A DNA stretch of 28,465 nt from Streptomyces sp. WM6378 (GCF_001279695.1 NZ_LGDD01000352.1:1-28465); one strand, 5' to 3'; shown: positions 6,485-15,267, counted from the stretch's first letter. A program made the numbers and translations. Notes: generated by a model not told the origin, from the letters alone.

Positions 6485-7529
6485 CGCGAACGACGAGGCA
6501 TCGCCGACGCCGCGCAGGGCAGCGGCCAAGCCCAAGAAGAAGGCTCCCGGTCACTTCAAGGCCGGCGGTACGTCGTTGGTAGCGGGTCTGCTGGCGGGCG
6601 CCGATCAGGTCGCGGAGCGGTCCTTCCTCGGGGGGGCGAACCGTGAGTCGGAGGCTCCGGCCCGGTCGGCTCCGGCTGCGCCGTCCGCCTCGCCGCCGGT
6701 CTTGTCCCCGGCTCTGCCGCCGGCCAAGCCGGCGTCGGTGCCGTCGCAACCGGGCGAGACGGCGGCGGCAGCTCCCACGGTGGCGGGAACCAAGGCTCCG
6801 GGTCCAGCGACAGGCCCGGTTGATGCGGCTGTTGCCGGTTCGGGCGAGTCTCGTAAGGCTCGCAGGACCGCTCTGCCCGCAGAGGCACCGTCAGCCGCCG
6901 CAAGCGCGCCCCCTGCCGCTCCTAAGGCCGAGACGCGCAAGTCTGCCCCCGAGCCCAAAGCGGAAGCCGCGTCGGCGCCCGAGCACGCTCGGCGGGATGT
7001 CTCCAGTGCGGGGGAGGAGGCGTCGGCTCAGCGGAGTCGGCCGCGGCCCGGCAAGCCCTGGGCCCATGGGGCCGTCCACGAGAGCTTCGCCAACGCGAAA
7101 ATCCGCTCCGAGACGTGGACGAGCTACGGCTTCCGGCTCGATCCAGAGGTGCTGGCGGATCTCAAGGAACGACTCAAGAGCGACCGTCGCACGTCGGGGA
7201 ACACCATGCTGGGGCAGGGGCACTACCTCGATGCCGCGCTGCGGCACATCCCCGAGGACGTCGACTCCCAGATCGAGATGGCGCAGGCTTTCCTGGACGA
7301 CCGCATGGGCGTGGTGGAGGCCGGAAAGCAGTCGACGTACCGGGTGGGACCTCTTGCCCATGCCTTGGTCTCCACCCTCAATCAGGGGCTCCAGGAGGCG
7401 GACTACGGGCGGCGGGGACTGTACGTGGTCTCCGCCGCCCTGGAGAGCCTGCTCCAGGCGTTGGACGCCGAGGGGGAGTTGCAGCGTCCTGAGCGTCGGA
7501 CGAAAGTGCAGCGCCCGACGTCCTCGTAG
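6477..7529 (+). CDS. Probable ParA partner, RHH-type DNA-binding protein
   Basis: A 350-residue protein starting at a TTG that overlaps the parA stop, with GGAGGA about 8 bases upstream. Residues 1-190 are low-complexity: a Lys-rich start (AKPKKKAPGHFKAGG) and a long Ala/Pro/Ser linker. Residues about 200-340 are a folded domain: TWTSYGFRLDPEVLADLKERL looks like a ribbon-helix-helix strand and helix, followed by GQGHYLDAALRHIP and a helical region ending VSAALESLLQALDAEGEL. Position directly after parA and this architecture suggest the centromere-binding adaptor. The long disordered N-terminus could stimulate the ATPase, as short tails do in ParG-like proteins. There is no ParB/Srx domain. 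The function is inferred from context. Confidence 0.7.
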   Translation: MSSANDEASPTPRRAAAKPKKKAPGHFKAGGTSLVAGLLAGADQVAERSFLGGANRESEAPARSAPAAPSASPPVLSPALPPAKPASVPSQPGETAAAAPTVAGTKAPGPATGPVDAAVAGSGESRKARRTALPAEAPSAAASAPPAAPKAETRKSAPEPKAEAASAPEHARRDVSSAGEEASAQRSRPRPGKPWAHGAVHESFANAKIRSETWTSYGFRLDPEVLADLKERLKSDRRTSGNTMLGQGHYLDAALRHIPEDVDSQIEMAQAFLDDRMGVVEAGKQSTYRVGPLAHALVSTLNQGLQEADYGRRGLYVVSAALESLLQALDAEGELQRPERRTKVQRPTSS

Positions 7530-7559
7530 CGGTGTCGGCCGCCTCGGGGCGGCCTTGTA

Positions 7560-7603
7560 GATGTGGGTGTGGCCCGCGCTTCCGCGCGGGCCACACCCAC
7601 ATC
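7560..7603 (+). terminator. Strong hairpin ending the second parA operon
   Basis: A perfect 20-bp stem (7560-7579 with 7584-7603) with a TTCC loop lies 31 bp after the stop of the partner gene. The stem is GC-rich and has only a weak T-run after it. It is the clearest terminator in the window. Confidence 0.8.
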
Positions 7604-7642
7604 TTCATCTGCGGATATCCCGATGGATGTTGCTATGAGTAT

Positions 7643-7745
7643 CTCCCTGCATGTTGCCCTGTAACTGACTGACTGACGAACTGTCTGACGAACGATCTGC
7701 GTTACCCACGGACTGACTAACCATCTGACACAAGAGCATGAAGAC
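7643..7745. repeat. CTGAC-rich repeat tract right of the parA operon
   Basis: A tract of CTGAC and CTGACGAAC words in partly tetranucleotide rhythm (ACTGACTGACTGACGAAC) near 7666-7740. It carries the 14-mer GACGAACGATCTGC at 7687-7700, identical to one at 4837-4850. With the left tract it brackets the parA-partner operon, so it may belong to the same centromere. Confidence 0.55.
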
Positions 7746-7909
7746 GAGCTAACGAGGCTGCGAGTCACTGAATGACCGTCAAATATGGGGGAGTGGCGGG
7801 TTTCTGACCGAACGGCGACACGCAGATTCTCTAGTGACAGGAGGAACGCTGAGAGATTTCGGGTAACGTAGCCATCACGATCCACCCTTGTATTCCTGGA
7901 GTGATGGCC

Positions 7910-8383
7910 ATGTCGGTGACAAACGACCAGCTCAGCGCCAGTGCGGTCGCAACAGCCGCCGGTCTGAGCGAATCCTGGGCCTGGAAGGCACGCGGCCAAG
8001 GCATCCTGCACGAGCCCCATTTCGAGGACGCCGTCGTCGCCCTGCGCGTCTATGCGTTCGTCTCCCAGATCGTGTGGCCCGGCAACCGCCGCCCCCGCAG
8101 CGCCCGCCAGGACCTTGAGCTGTGGCAGTCCAGCGCGGTGGAGGCGGCACGCCAGGCAGTGGACGACCCGCTCACCACGCGCGAGACCGCGCTGTGGGTC
8201 CTTGAGGACTCCGTCTACCTGGTCACCACACCTGCCGAACGCGCCGCTTTCGACCTCAAGCACCTCGACGGACGCGCCGCGTTCCGCATCCCCATCGGTC
8301 TGTGGATCTGCGAGCTTCCCGACGCCATAAACGCCCTACCTCCCCGCCGTCGGCGCAATCTGCACGCCAAGGCATCCGCCTGA
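7910..8383 (+). CDS. Unknown small protein, possible HTH
   Basis: A 157-residue protein not matched to a named family. The start at 7910 is chosen over the in-frame GTG at 7901 because GGAG (7898-7901) is 8 bases before it. Residues about 10-30 (SASAVATAAGLSESWAWKAR) look like the two helices of a small helix-turn-helix. The rest is helical with several Trp (LWQSS, ALWVLED, LWICELP) and a basic tail (PPRRRRNLHAK). No signal peptide or membrane segment is seen. Lying between the partition operon and the Rep-like gene, it could be a replication or copy-number regulator, which is only a contextual guess. Confidence 0.6.
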   Translation: MSVTNDQLSASAVATAAGLSESWAWKARGQGILHEPHFEDAVVALRVYAFVSQIVWPGNRRPRSARQDLELWQSSAVEAARQAVDDPLTTRETALWVLEDSVYLVTTPAERAAFDLKHLDGRAAFRIPIGLWICELPDAINALPPRRRRNLHAKASA

Positions 8384-8604
8384 ACGTCAGGCCCGCCATC
8401 CACCGGCATCCGGCGAGCTCTCCCGGCGCCCGCCGGCCCCGCTCGGCCAACCAGCCCACAACGCCCGTGAGGTGACCGCCACCCCCTTCTCCTAACTCCA
8501 TCCCGCCCCGCGTTCGACAACTCCCGCTGCCGAACGGCGATGGCGTATTGCCTCTTTCCCTCTGCTAGGAGCACATCATCGCCACCAGCACGAGGGCTGG
8601 TTCA

Positions 8605-10383
8605 GTGTTGCCTCAACCTGGCCCGGCCTCGCCCCATCCCCTCGCACCTGCCCACCCCGGTGCTCAGGACGGCGCCGACCTTCCCGCCCCTTGCCTCTCC
8701 CAGGAAGCCAAGCCCGAACGGCGTCAGCGCGTTCGGGTGCCCTGGACCTTGGTCGAGTCCGCCTTCTACGCCGACATCGCGCTGTCCGTCTACATGAAGG
8801 TCAAGGCACTCGGCCAGCGGCCGGAGGGCTGCACCGCCGGGGCCACCACACTGGCCTCATACCTGGGCATGTCCACCTCGTCCGTCGAGCGGGGCCTGGC
8901 ACAACTGCGAAGCCCCCGCCCCGACGGCCAAACCGAACTGCCCGAGAACACCCGCCGCTCCCTGCCCGGCGGCACCGGCACCACCGCACGCCGCCGAGTC
9001 CGGCCCATGCCCCCCACCGAGCGATTCGTGTGGCTGCCGGTCGCCGCCTGCGAAGACCTGACGCCCCGTCAACTGCGTATGTACGCGGTACTGCTGTACA
9101 GCCAGGCACAGCGCATCCCCCTGACGCTCACCGAGCTCGCAGGGTTCCTGCGTCACTACTCAGGAAAGCGTGCCGGACAGCCCATCACCGCAACGGCAGC
9201 TGCGAGCATCGTCGACGAGCTGGAGGCCACAGGCTGGGTCACCGTCCAGCGCCGGGCCGGGGGACAGGGCCGCAATCACTATCTCGCCCACGAGATCCCG
9301 CCCTCCGCCACCGCCAAGCCTGGTCCTGCGACACGCCACAGCACCTCCCCAAGCGCACCGGGCGAGCCCCCTCAGAACGTGCCGACTGCCCGTCTTGGTG
9401 AAGGATCGGGTTCCCTGGTTCATGGGGGATCGCTCGCGTTCAAGGAAGACCACAAGACTGTCCGACCCGAGAACGAGCGCCGTACTTCCCCACCCGCCGT
9501 AGGCGAGACTCGGGTAGTACCGGCGGCCCAGCCTGCCGAAAACCTCGGCGCCCCGCTTGCTGACGAGCTCGCGCTCCGCGCGGATGACAAGCACTCCCCT
9601 CCTCCAGCACCAGCGCACACCGAACCCTCCCGTTCCGCCGGGGGAGAGGACCGGCCCTACACCGGGCCCCAACTCACTCTCAGCCCACAGATCTACGCAG
9701 TGCTCGAACCCGTGCACTGGCTACTGCAGCGGGTGAACAACACCTTCCTGGTACGTCAGATCGCCCGGGAAGTCGGCCGCCAGCTACGCGACGGCATGGA
9801 GCCCGCGCGACTCCACCATCGCCTCACGGTTCGCTTCGCCAGCATCATTCCTGACGAGATCCGCGACCCCGGACGCTGGCTGCTCGGAGTGGCACTGCCG
9901 AGATGGGGCTGCGGGCATCTGGACTGCGAGGCCGGAACGATGTGGTCGACCGGCGCCGCCTGCGCGGTGTGCGAGGAGGTCGTCGCCGACAACCGCGCCG
10001 CCCGGCAACTCAAGCCGGTACTGGCGCACCAAAGCGACCCCGAGCACACACATCACGACGTAGACCTCTGGGTCTCTGAGGACCCTCGTCCCGTCGACAG
10101 CCGTCCCGTGCCGACCACCGCTACCCGTCGGATCGACAGGTTGCCACGCACTGACTGTGCCGCCTGCGGGTGCCGCATCTTCCTCACCGGAAAAGCGCTG
10201 GACGACAACCTGTGCAAGCCATGCCGGCAAGAGACCGCAGAGCAGCGGAACGATCCCGCCGTCAGCCTCCGGCCCGTCGTGCCGTCTTTGTGTACAGGGG
10301 GACATGGGCAGCCTTGTCAACGAGTGCCCCTGCCGTCCCGCACCGTGTGTCTACGCCATCGTGCTCAGGAAGTAACGGACTAA
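8605..10383 (+). CDS. Rep-like winged-helix protein with Cys-rich C-terminus
   Basis: A 592-residue protein from a GTG at 8605. The ribosome site (GAGGG) is weak, so the true start could be further downstream. Residues about 45-210 hold two winged-helix-like units: GATTLASYLGMSTSSVERGLAQL, then LTLTELAGFLRHYS with ASIVDELEATGWV and a wing. A disordered linker of about 130 residues follows. Residues about 355-460 contain INEx-free helical sequence ending in RWGCGHLDCEAG and ACAVCEE, and a second Cys cluster (DCAACGCRIF, CKPCRQE) follows; both look like zinc sites. This layout is typical of plasmid-borne actinobacterial helix-turn-helix proteins next to partition genes, some thought to be replication initiators. 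The role is inferred. Confidence 0.65.
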   Translation: MLPQPGPASPHPLAPAHPGAQDGADLPAPCLSQEAKPERRQRVRVPWTLVESAFYADIALSVYMKVKALGQRPEGCTAGATTLASYLGMSTSSVERGLAQLRSPRPDGQTELPENTRRSLPGGTGTTARRRVRPMPPTERFVWLPVAACEDLTPRQLRMYAVLLYSQAQRIPLTLTELAGFLRHYSGKRAGQPITATAAASIVDELEATGWVTVQRRAGGQGRNHYLAHEIPPSATAKPGPATRHSTSPSAPGEPPQNVPTARLGEGSGSLVHGGSLAFKEDHKTVRPENERRTSPPAVGETRVVPAAQPAENLGAPLADELALRADDKHSPPPAPAHTEPSRSAGGEDRPYTGPQLTLSPQIYAVLEPVHWLLQRVNNTFLVRQIAREVGRQLRDGMEPARLHHRLTVRFASIIPDEIRDPGRWLLGVALPRWGCGHLDCEAGTMWSTGAACAVCEEVVADNRAARQLKPVLAHQSDPEHTHHDVDLWVSEDPRPVDSRPVPTTATRRIDRLPRTDCAACGCRIFLTGKALDDNLCKPCRQETAEQRNDPAVSLRPVVPSLCTGGHGQPCQRVPLPSRTVCLRHRAQEVTD

Positions 10384-10453
10384 GCACTGTCCATCGGCTC
10401 GTGTGACTGGGCAGTGATCAGCCTGCGTGAGGCGGGGCAAACTGTCGGATACA

Positions 10454-10594
10454 GAGTGGACCCGGTTGGAACCACACCTGCCGAAGAACGTGGGGCGGGG
10501 CGGGCGTTGAAAGAGTCACCGCAGGGTGCTCAACGGCATTCCCTTCCGTCAGCGGACCGGTATCCCCTGGCGAGACCTGCCGCTGCGGTGGTGA
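10454..10594 (+). pseudogene. IS5-family transposase N-terminal remnant
   Basis: One frame reads EWTRLEPHLPKNVGRGGR, an in-frame TGA (10508), then HRRVLNGIPFRQRTGIPWRDLPLRW and a second TGA. This is the N-terminus of IS5-type transposases (W..LEP.LP...GRGGRW..HR.V.NGI.FR.RTG.PWRDLP). The DDE core is gone. It marks the junction between plasmid-like DNA and the GH65 region. Confidence 0.75.
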
Positions 10595-10633
10595 GACCAG
10601 CGGAGGCCAAACAGTCGGCGAGCTGGACTTGGG

Positions 10634-10663
10634 CTAGGGCTCGACCTATCGGACAGGCCCTAG
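10634..10663 (-). terminator. Inverted repeat at the end of the GH65 gene
   Basis: CTAGGGC (10634-10640) pairs with GCCCTAG (10657-10663) over a 16-nt loop and includes the stop codon of the leftward gene. It could be a weak terminator, or part of an IS end left beside the transposase relic. Confidence 0.35.
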
Positions 10664-13389
10664 TTCACGGCCAGTTCCGCGATGCCCGGGTGCTGCTTGG
10701 CCTCGGCGTCGCCTCGCACCGTCACCCGTACGTACCGGGTGAGTCGCGCAGCACCCGCCGCCTCGGGCTGCCAGTGATGCCCGTCCAGGGAGAGTTCGAT
10801 GCTGTAGGCGGTGGGTTCGGTGCCGTTCCAGGTGGGGGTGACCTTCGTGACGCGGACGGGCCTGGCGAGGTCCGCTGTCAGCCGGCCGCTCGTGCCGTCG
10901 GGGACCCAGGCCGTGGCCCCGTTGCCGTCGAGCGCGGCCCCCGCGTACATGCCGGGTTGTTCGGAGGAGGCCGTGGCGGTGGTGCAGCGGGCCGCATTCG
11001 TGGTGGGTATGAGGTCGGGGCGGCGGGTCTTGAGGACGGCCGGGGAGCCCTTGCTGACGATCCGCTCGCCCTGGGGAGTGTCGAGCGTCATCGGGGTGCC
11101 GTCGGTGAGCCGCACGGTGGTGCTGTGGGCGCCGAGTTCGATGTCGTAGGTGCGTCCCTGCCAGGTCAGGCCGTGCAGGGTGACGCCGCGGTCGAGCTGC
11201 GGGGGCAGCATCGGGTCGAGGTGGAGGCGGTCCTCACGCATCCGCATGCCGGTCAGGCCGTTGGTGAAGACCTGCAGGAAGCCGCCCTTGCCGGTCAGGA
11301 AGTCGTGGGCGGGCGAGCCCGCCAGCGGGTCCTGGGCGCCCGCCTTGTCGCCGCGGGCCTCCGAGAACTGGTCGAAGGGGCCGCGGACGAACGGCTTGAT
11401 GGAACGTTCGAGATAGGTGTACGTGGAGCAGCCCGGCTCGCCGAGTCCGGCGGCGTCGATGGCGTGCACCGAGTCCGTCATGGCCGGGCCGTCCGGGTCG
11501 GTGCGCTGCGCGTAGTAGTCCAGGGTGGCGGCGTCGGCACCCTGGGGCATCGGCCATTCCAGCGGGTACATCAGCAGGACCGTGTCGGCCTGCTTGATGG
11601 TGCTGCCGTGGTAACCGACGTACTGCTGGAAGACCTTGCTGCGTTCGTCGTACGGGATCCGGACGTGGTCGGCGATCGTCTTCCACGCGGTGGGGGCCTG
11701 CCGGCCGAGCAGTTCGGCGGCGCGGATGGCGTGGCGCAGGGCGGTGACGGCGCCGGCGTTGGTGAAGACGGCGTCGTCGACGCCGTTGCTGTATTCGTCG
11801 GGCCCGGCCGTGTCCTTGATCGAGTAGCTGCCGTCCGTGTTGCGGCTGACACGTCCCGCCCAGAATTCGGCGATGCCCTGCAGCACCGGCCAGCCGCGCT
11901 CGCGCAGCCACTTCGTGTCGTTGGTGGCCAGGTAGTACTGCCAGGTGGCCAGGGAGATGTCGGACTGGAGGTGGATCTGGGTGCGGCAGTGTGGCGGGTC
12001 GACGCTGTGGCACTCCTGGGCCAGGTCGCCCGAACTCCCGCTGTTCCAGGGGTAGAAGAGCCCTTGATAGCCGAGCTCGCGCGCATTCTCGCGAGCCCCT
12101 GCGAGGGTCCGGTAGCGATAGTCGACCACGGTCTTGGCGAGTTCGGGCCGGGTGGCGAGCAGGCCCGGGTACATCCACGTCTCGGCGTCCCAAAAGACGA
12201 GGCCCGCATAGTTGTCGCTGGTCAGGCCCGTCGGAGCAATGCTGTTGGCCGCGCCCTCGCGGGTGTTGGAGAGCAGCCCGTACTGCGCGGACCGCACCCA
12301 CGACTGCATCTCGGGCTGTCCGGGCACCTCGATGTCGCTGCGCCACAGCCGGGACCAGGCGGCGGTGTGGGAGCGCAGCAGGGCATCCCAGCCACCCCCG
12401 GCGGCACGCTGTGAGGCGACGGTGGCATCGCGGCGCGGCGCGCGCGAGGTCAGAGACGTGTCGACGCCGACGTACTTGGTGACGTCGTACGACTGCCCAC
12501 GCCGGACCGGAAGGGTAAAGGCCTGATGGGCCGTCATTTTCTTTGGCTCCATGGCCTGTTGGACGCTAACTCCGTGCGCTCCGCGTCCGGCGCGCAGGGT
12601 GGAGGCGACGGCTCCGTCCACGTTCGTGCCGTCCGTACGGAAAGCCACATCCATGGTCGGTGCGGCCCTGTCGCCGCGCTGCCCGCTGGTCCGGTCACCG
12701 CCGCCGGTCTGGCTCATGCGCCGCGCGCCGCGCCCGTCCAGTGTGTCGGTCACGGTCGCCTCGCCGCTCCAGTGCGGCGTCATGCTCATGCGTACGGCGC
12801 CCACGTGCGGGTTGACGCGGTCGGCGAGCACCTCGTACACGAGGTCGGTCCGGCGGCCGTCGGTGGCCGTCCAGGTCAGTGACGTACGCACCACGCCGCA
12901 GTGAAGGAGAAGCGACTGACGGTAGTGAGAGATCCGGCCGGACGGCGTCGAAGAGTCGAAGGTATCGCCCTGTGCTCCACCGGTACTGACGGCGAGCGCG
13001 GTCCAGGTGGGCAGCGCGGCGACGGCTTGCCGGTCCCCGGCGGTCTGCTTGTTGTGCGCGTAGAGCCCGGACACGAACGAGCCGTCGTAGCTCGGGGTGA
13101 ACAGTGGCCAGCCCGTCTTGGCCGTGCTGTCGGCGTATCCGGCACCGTTCGGCGGCACGCGCTGCCCCAGGTAGCCGTTGCCGACGAAGGCATGGTGGGT
13201 GTCGGCCGCGTCGATACGGGTGGTGCCAAGCGTCCAGCCGTCGCTGTCGGGGCAGTCGGCGGTCGTGGCGGCGGTGTTCCGCACCGGCTGCGAGGCCGCC
13301 GGCGGCACGGAGGCGAGAAGCGCTCCGGCCAGCAGCACTGCGGTCAGCCGGGCGGCACGCGGCCGCACACCGAGGGAGTACGACGTCAT
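10660..13389 (-). CDS. Secreted GH65 glycoside hydrolase
   Basis: A 909-residue enzyme with an N-terminal signal peptide (Arg-rich start, hydrophobic residues about 14-32, likely cleavage after AAS). It has the GH65 layout: an N-terminal beta-sandwich (NGYLGQRVPP near 71-80), then an (alpha/alpha)6 barrel with FWDAETWMYP at 399-408 and the catalytic general acid in TAGPDEYSNG (E532), and a jelly-roll C-domain. The last 120 or so residues (TATASSEQPGMYAGAALDGN, AELAVN) look like an F5/8 type C carbohydrate-binding domain. Relatives include secreted acid trehalases and glucosyl-galactosyl hydroxylysine glucosidases; the substrate cannot be told from sequence. CGGAG precedes the ATG. It is monocistronic. 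Confidence 0.88.
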   Translation of the reverse strand: MTSYSLGVRPRAARLTAVLLAGALLASVPPAASQPVRNTAATTADCPDSDGWTLGTTRIDAADTHHAFVGNGYLGQRVPPNGAGYADSTAKTGWPLFTPSYDGSFVSGLYAHNKQTAGDRQAVAALPTWTALAVSTGGAQGDTFDSSTPSGRISHYRQSLLLHCGVVRTSLTWTATDGRRTDLVYEVLADRVNPHVGAVRMSMTPHWSGEATVTDTLDGRGARRMSQTGGGDRTSGQRGDRAAPTMDVAFRTDGTNVDGAVASTLRAGRGAHGVSVQQAMEPKKMTAHQAFTLPVRRGQSYDVTKYVGVDTSLTSRAPRRDATVASQRAAGGGWDALLRSHTAAWSRLWRSDIEVPGQPEMQSWVRSAQYGLLSNTREGAANSIAPTGLTSDNYAGLVFWDAETWMYPGLLATRPELAKTVVDYRYRTLAGARENARELGYQGLFYPWNSGSSGDLAQECHSVDPPHCRTQIHLQSDISLATWQYYLATNDTKWLRERGWPVLQGIAEFWAGRVSRNTDGSYSIKDTAGPDEYSNGVDDAVFTNAGAVTALRHAIRAAELLGRQAPTAWKTIADHVRIPYDERSKVFQQYVGYHGSTIKQADTVLLMYPLEWPMPQGADAATLDYYAQRTDPDGPAMTDSVHAIDAAGLGEPGCSTYTYLERSIKPFVRGPFDQFSEARGDKAGAQDPLAGSPAHDFLTGKGGFLQVFTNGLTGMRMREDRLHLDPMLPPQLDRGVTLHGLTWQGRTYDIELGAHSTTVRLTDGTPMTLDTPQGERIVSKGSPAVLKTRRPDLIPTTNAARCTTATASSEQPGMYAGAALDGNGATAWVPDGTSGRLTADLARPVRVTKVTPTWNGTEPTAYSIELSLDGHHWQPEAAGAARLTRYVRVTVRGDAEAKQHPGIAELAVN

Positions 13390-13438
13390 TGTTCTCCGTC
13401 ACTCTGGTCACGCTGGTTCGCCTGCGAGGGTCCTGGGA

Positions 13439-13467
13439 CCATAAATTTCCTGAACGATTCACGTCAA
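13439..13467 (-). promoter_or_regulatory. Probable promoter of the GH65 gene
   Basis: On the minus strand TTGACG (13467-13462) and TTATGG (13444-13439) are 17 bp apart, about 50 bp before the ATG. The -35 is good, the -10 weak. GGTCC/GGACC symmetry lies just downstream and could be an operator. Confidence 0.4.
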
Positions 13468-13469
13468 TA

Positions 13470-13837
13470 GATGTGCAGCCTCCGTCAAGTTCCGAACGCA
13501 AGAGGTGGGCTGTTGGCGTACGGGGCGAGGTGTTTCGGCCAGTGTGAGGAGGTCGGTGAGGCTGGGCGTCGGGGCGTGTCCTGTGCGGTGGTGCAGCGAG
13601 GCGGCCCTGTCGTTCACAGGCGCTGCCCGTGCCTGACACGTTGGCGTGCGCGGGATGCCAGAGGTGATCGCTGCTGCACCACTCGGTGTGGCCGCTGGTG
13701 TGCACGCCGACCTCAACCAGGCTGGCAGTGGGAGAAGTCGGGGTTGCGGAGAGGGGCGGAGAGCGGAGTCAGGTCGGCATGGCGGGCAGAGAACACGCGG
13801 TTCGAGGCCTGGACGGGGTCAACCCTGTCTCCGACCA
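13470..13837. other. Stretch without a supported gene
   Basis: Open frames exist on both strands (one in minus of 85 codons, one in plus running into the transposase relic), but none has a convincing start or domain. It probably contains decayed insertion-sequence DNA continuous with the relic that follows. Confidence 0.4.
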
Positions 13838-13992
13838 TCCGTGTGCACGCTGTCGTGTCGCGCCCGAAGCGCCCAGGTCGGCCGCGCACCGTGCACTCGA
13901 TTCGCGTCCTGGCCCGGCGCCTGGCCCGGGAGAATCCCAACTGGGGCTACAGACGCCTCCACGGCGAACTGCTGGTCCTCGGGGTGAAGGGG
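13838..13992 (+). pseudogene. Integrase-type (rve) transposase remnant
   Basis: The frame reads SRPKRPGRPRTVHSIRVLA, then RLARENPNWGYRRLHGELL and VLGVK. This is the N-terminal part before the rve core of actinobacterial IS3/IS481-like transposases. It stops abruptly 16 bp before the stop of the convergent methyltransferase gene, with no catalytic DDE core. Confidence 0.7.
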
Positions 13993-14007
13993 GAACCCCG
14001 AGGCGCT

Positions 14008-14856
14008 CTACCGCCGGACCGCCGAGATCAGTCCGCCGGGCCGCTCCTCGTGTTGTGGCGGGGTGTTGATCGGGCGGCCGTAGGCGGCCGCGCGGTCGCG
14101 CAGGGTGTGGCCCTCGGCCTCCCAGCCGTGCCCGGACAGCCAGTCCACCGGGTCGTCGGGCATCTCCGAGACCCACATGGACGCCGCTGATCCCGGCGTG
14201 GCGTCCGCGCCGAAGCGTTCGATCACGCCGCGCGAGCCCAATGTCAGGCCCATCCGACTGCCTGGCGCCGACTGCGCGCTGATCCGGGCCAGCAGCAGCT
14301 CCACCGCGTCCTCGGGCAGATAGATCAGCAGTCCTTCGGCGATCCACACGGTCGGCGCCGCCGGGTCGTGCCCCGCGGCGGTCAGCGCGGCCGGCCAGTC
14401 CTCACGGAGATCCACCGGGACGGTGATCCGCTCGCAGCGTGCGACGGCCCGCTCCTGGCGCAGCACCGAAGCCTTGAAGTCCAGTGGCTCGGCGGTGTCG
14501 ACCTCGAACAGCGTCGTGCCCTCGGGCCAGTCCATCCGGAAGGCCCGGCTGTCCATGCCGGCGCCGAGCAGCACGACCTGCCGTACTCCGGACGCGGAGG
14601 CCTGCCGCAACAGGTCGTCGAGGAACTTCGTCCTGATGACGATGGAGAACGACACGGCCTGCCGGCGGCGTCGCGCGGCCTCGTCGTCGGGCGGTGGCGA
14701 GGCGGGCCACAGGCCGCCGGCGGTGGCGAAGGCCTGTGCCAGGGGGTCGCGGAACAGCGCGTTCTCCCGCTGGCTCTCCAGCGCCCGCACCCTGGCCACC
14801 CCCACCGCCGTGGCCCACACTCCCGACGGCTGCACCCGCTCCTGCTCATCAGTCAC
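14008..14856 (-). CDS. SAM-dependent methyltransferase, TIGR00027/LCMT-like
   Basis: A 282-residue class I methyltransferase of the leucine-carboxyl-methyltransferase-like group common in mycobacteria and Streptomyces. Motif I is VVLLGAGMDSRAFRM (about 95-108) and the acidic residue binding SAM ribose is in LFEVDTAEP. Also typical are the N-terminal ALESQRENALFRDPLA and WIAEGLLIYLPEDAV. It probably O-methylates a carboxyl group of a small molecule; the substrate is unknown. It is alone, and ends next to the transposase remnant. The length is normal for the family. Confidence 0.88.
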   Translation of the reverse strand: MTDEQERVQPSGVWATAVGVARVRALESQRENALFRDPLAQAFATAGGLWPASPPPDDEAARRRRQAVSFSIVIRTKFLDDLLRQASASGVRQVVLLGAGMDSRAFRMDWPEGTTLFEVDTAEPLDFKASVLRQERAVARCERITVPVDLREDWPAALTAAGHDPAAPTVWIAEGLLIYLPEDAVELLLARISAQSAPGSRMGLTLGSRGVIERFGADATPGSAASMWVSEMPDDPVDWLSGHGWEAEGHTLRDRAAAYGRPINTPPQHEERPGGLISAVRR

Positions 14857-14939
14857 CGCGCCAGCCTAGGTGACCGCTTCTGAGGTGGTGCGAGGACCCC
14901 GCGCCGGTCGGCTGCGCCCGCGGCACGGGGCGGCCGGTG

Positions 14940-15266
14940 CTACTTCTCGGCCGTGCCGGGTTCCCTCCTGAGGGATTCCTGGTAGGCGTCCGCGTAGGTG
15001 GGGGAGTCCTTGACCAGGTCGTCGCAGAAAGCGGCGACGTCGTTGCCGATGAGTTCGAGGACCCCCTTGCCGGCGGCGGCGCCCTCCTCGAAGAAGTCGA
15101 CGATGCCGGGGAGTAGGGGTCCGTCAGGCAGGTCGACCGGGCCGACCTTGAACAGGTACCTCTGCATCTCCTTGTAGACGATCCGGTAGTCCGGCGGGAG
15201 CGCCTTGACCCGGGCCGTGTGCGCCCGCCACTGCTTCTTGCCCTCGATGATGTCCTGGATGCTCAT
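14940..15266 (-). CDS. DUF1048 protein, distal copy
   Basis: A 108-residue DUF1048 protein, an all-helical family found beside PadR regulators. Recognisable are the N-terminal IIEGKKQWRAHTARVKALP, the YKEMQRYLF helix and the C-terminal GNDVAAFCDDLVKDSPTYAD. Its ATG begins just 1 nt beyond the stop of the preceding gene, so it is the third gene of a PadR operon. It is paralogous to the preceding DUF1048 but far diverged. Function is unknown; such genes are thought to act with, or be controlled by, the PadR repressor. Confidence 0.85.
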   Translation of the reverse strand: MSIQDIIEGKKQWRAHTARVKALPPDYRIVYKEMQRYLFKVGPVDLPDGPLLPGIVDFFEEGAAAGKGVLELIGNDVAAFCDDLVKDSPTYADAYQESLRREPGTAEK

Positions 15267-15267
15267 G

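Noticed and set aside
10414..12414. A 666-codon plus-strand open frame
   Set aside because: It is mostly antisense to the GH65 gene; its Gly/Val/Arg-rich translation shows no domain.
13425..13445. DasR-like operator before the GH65 gene
   Set aside because: GGTCC and GGACC arms are present, but the spacing does not match the DasR consensus of two bases between the half-sites.
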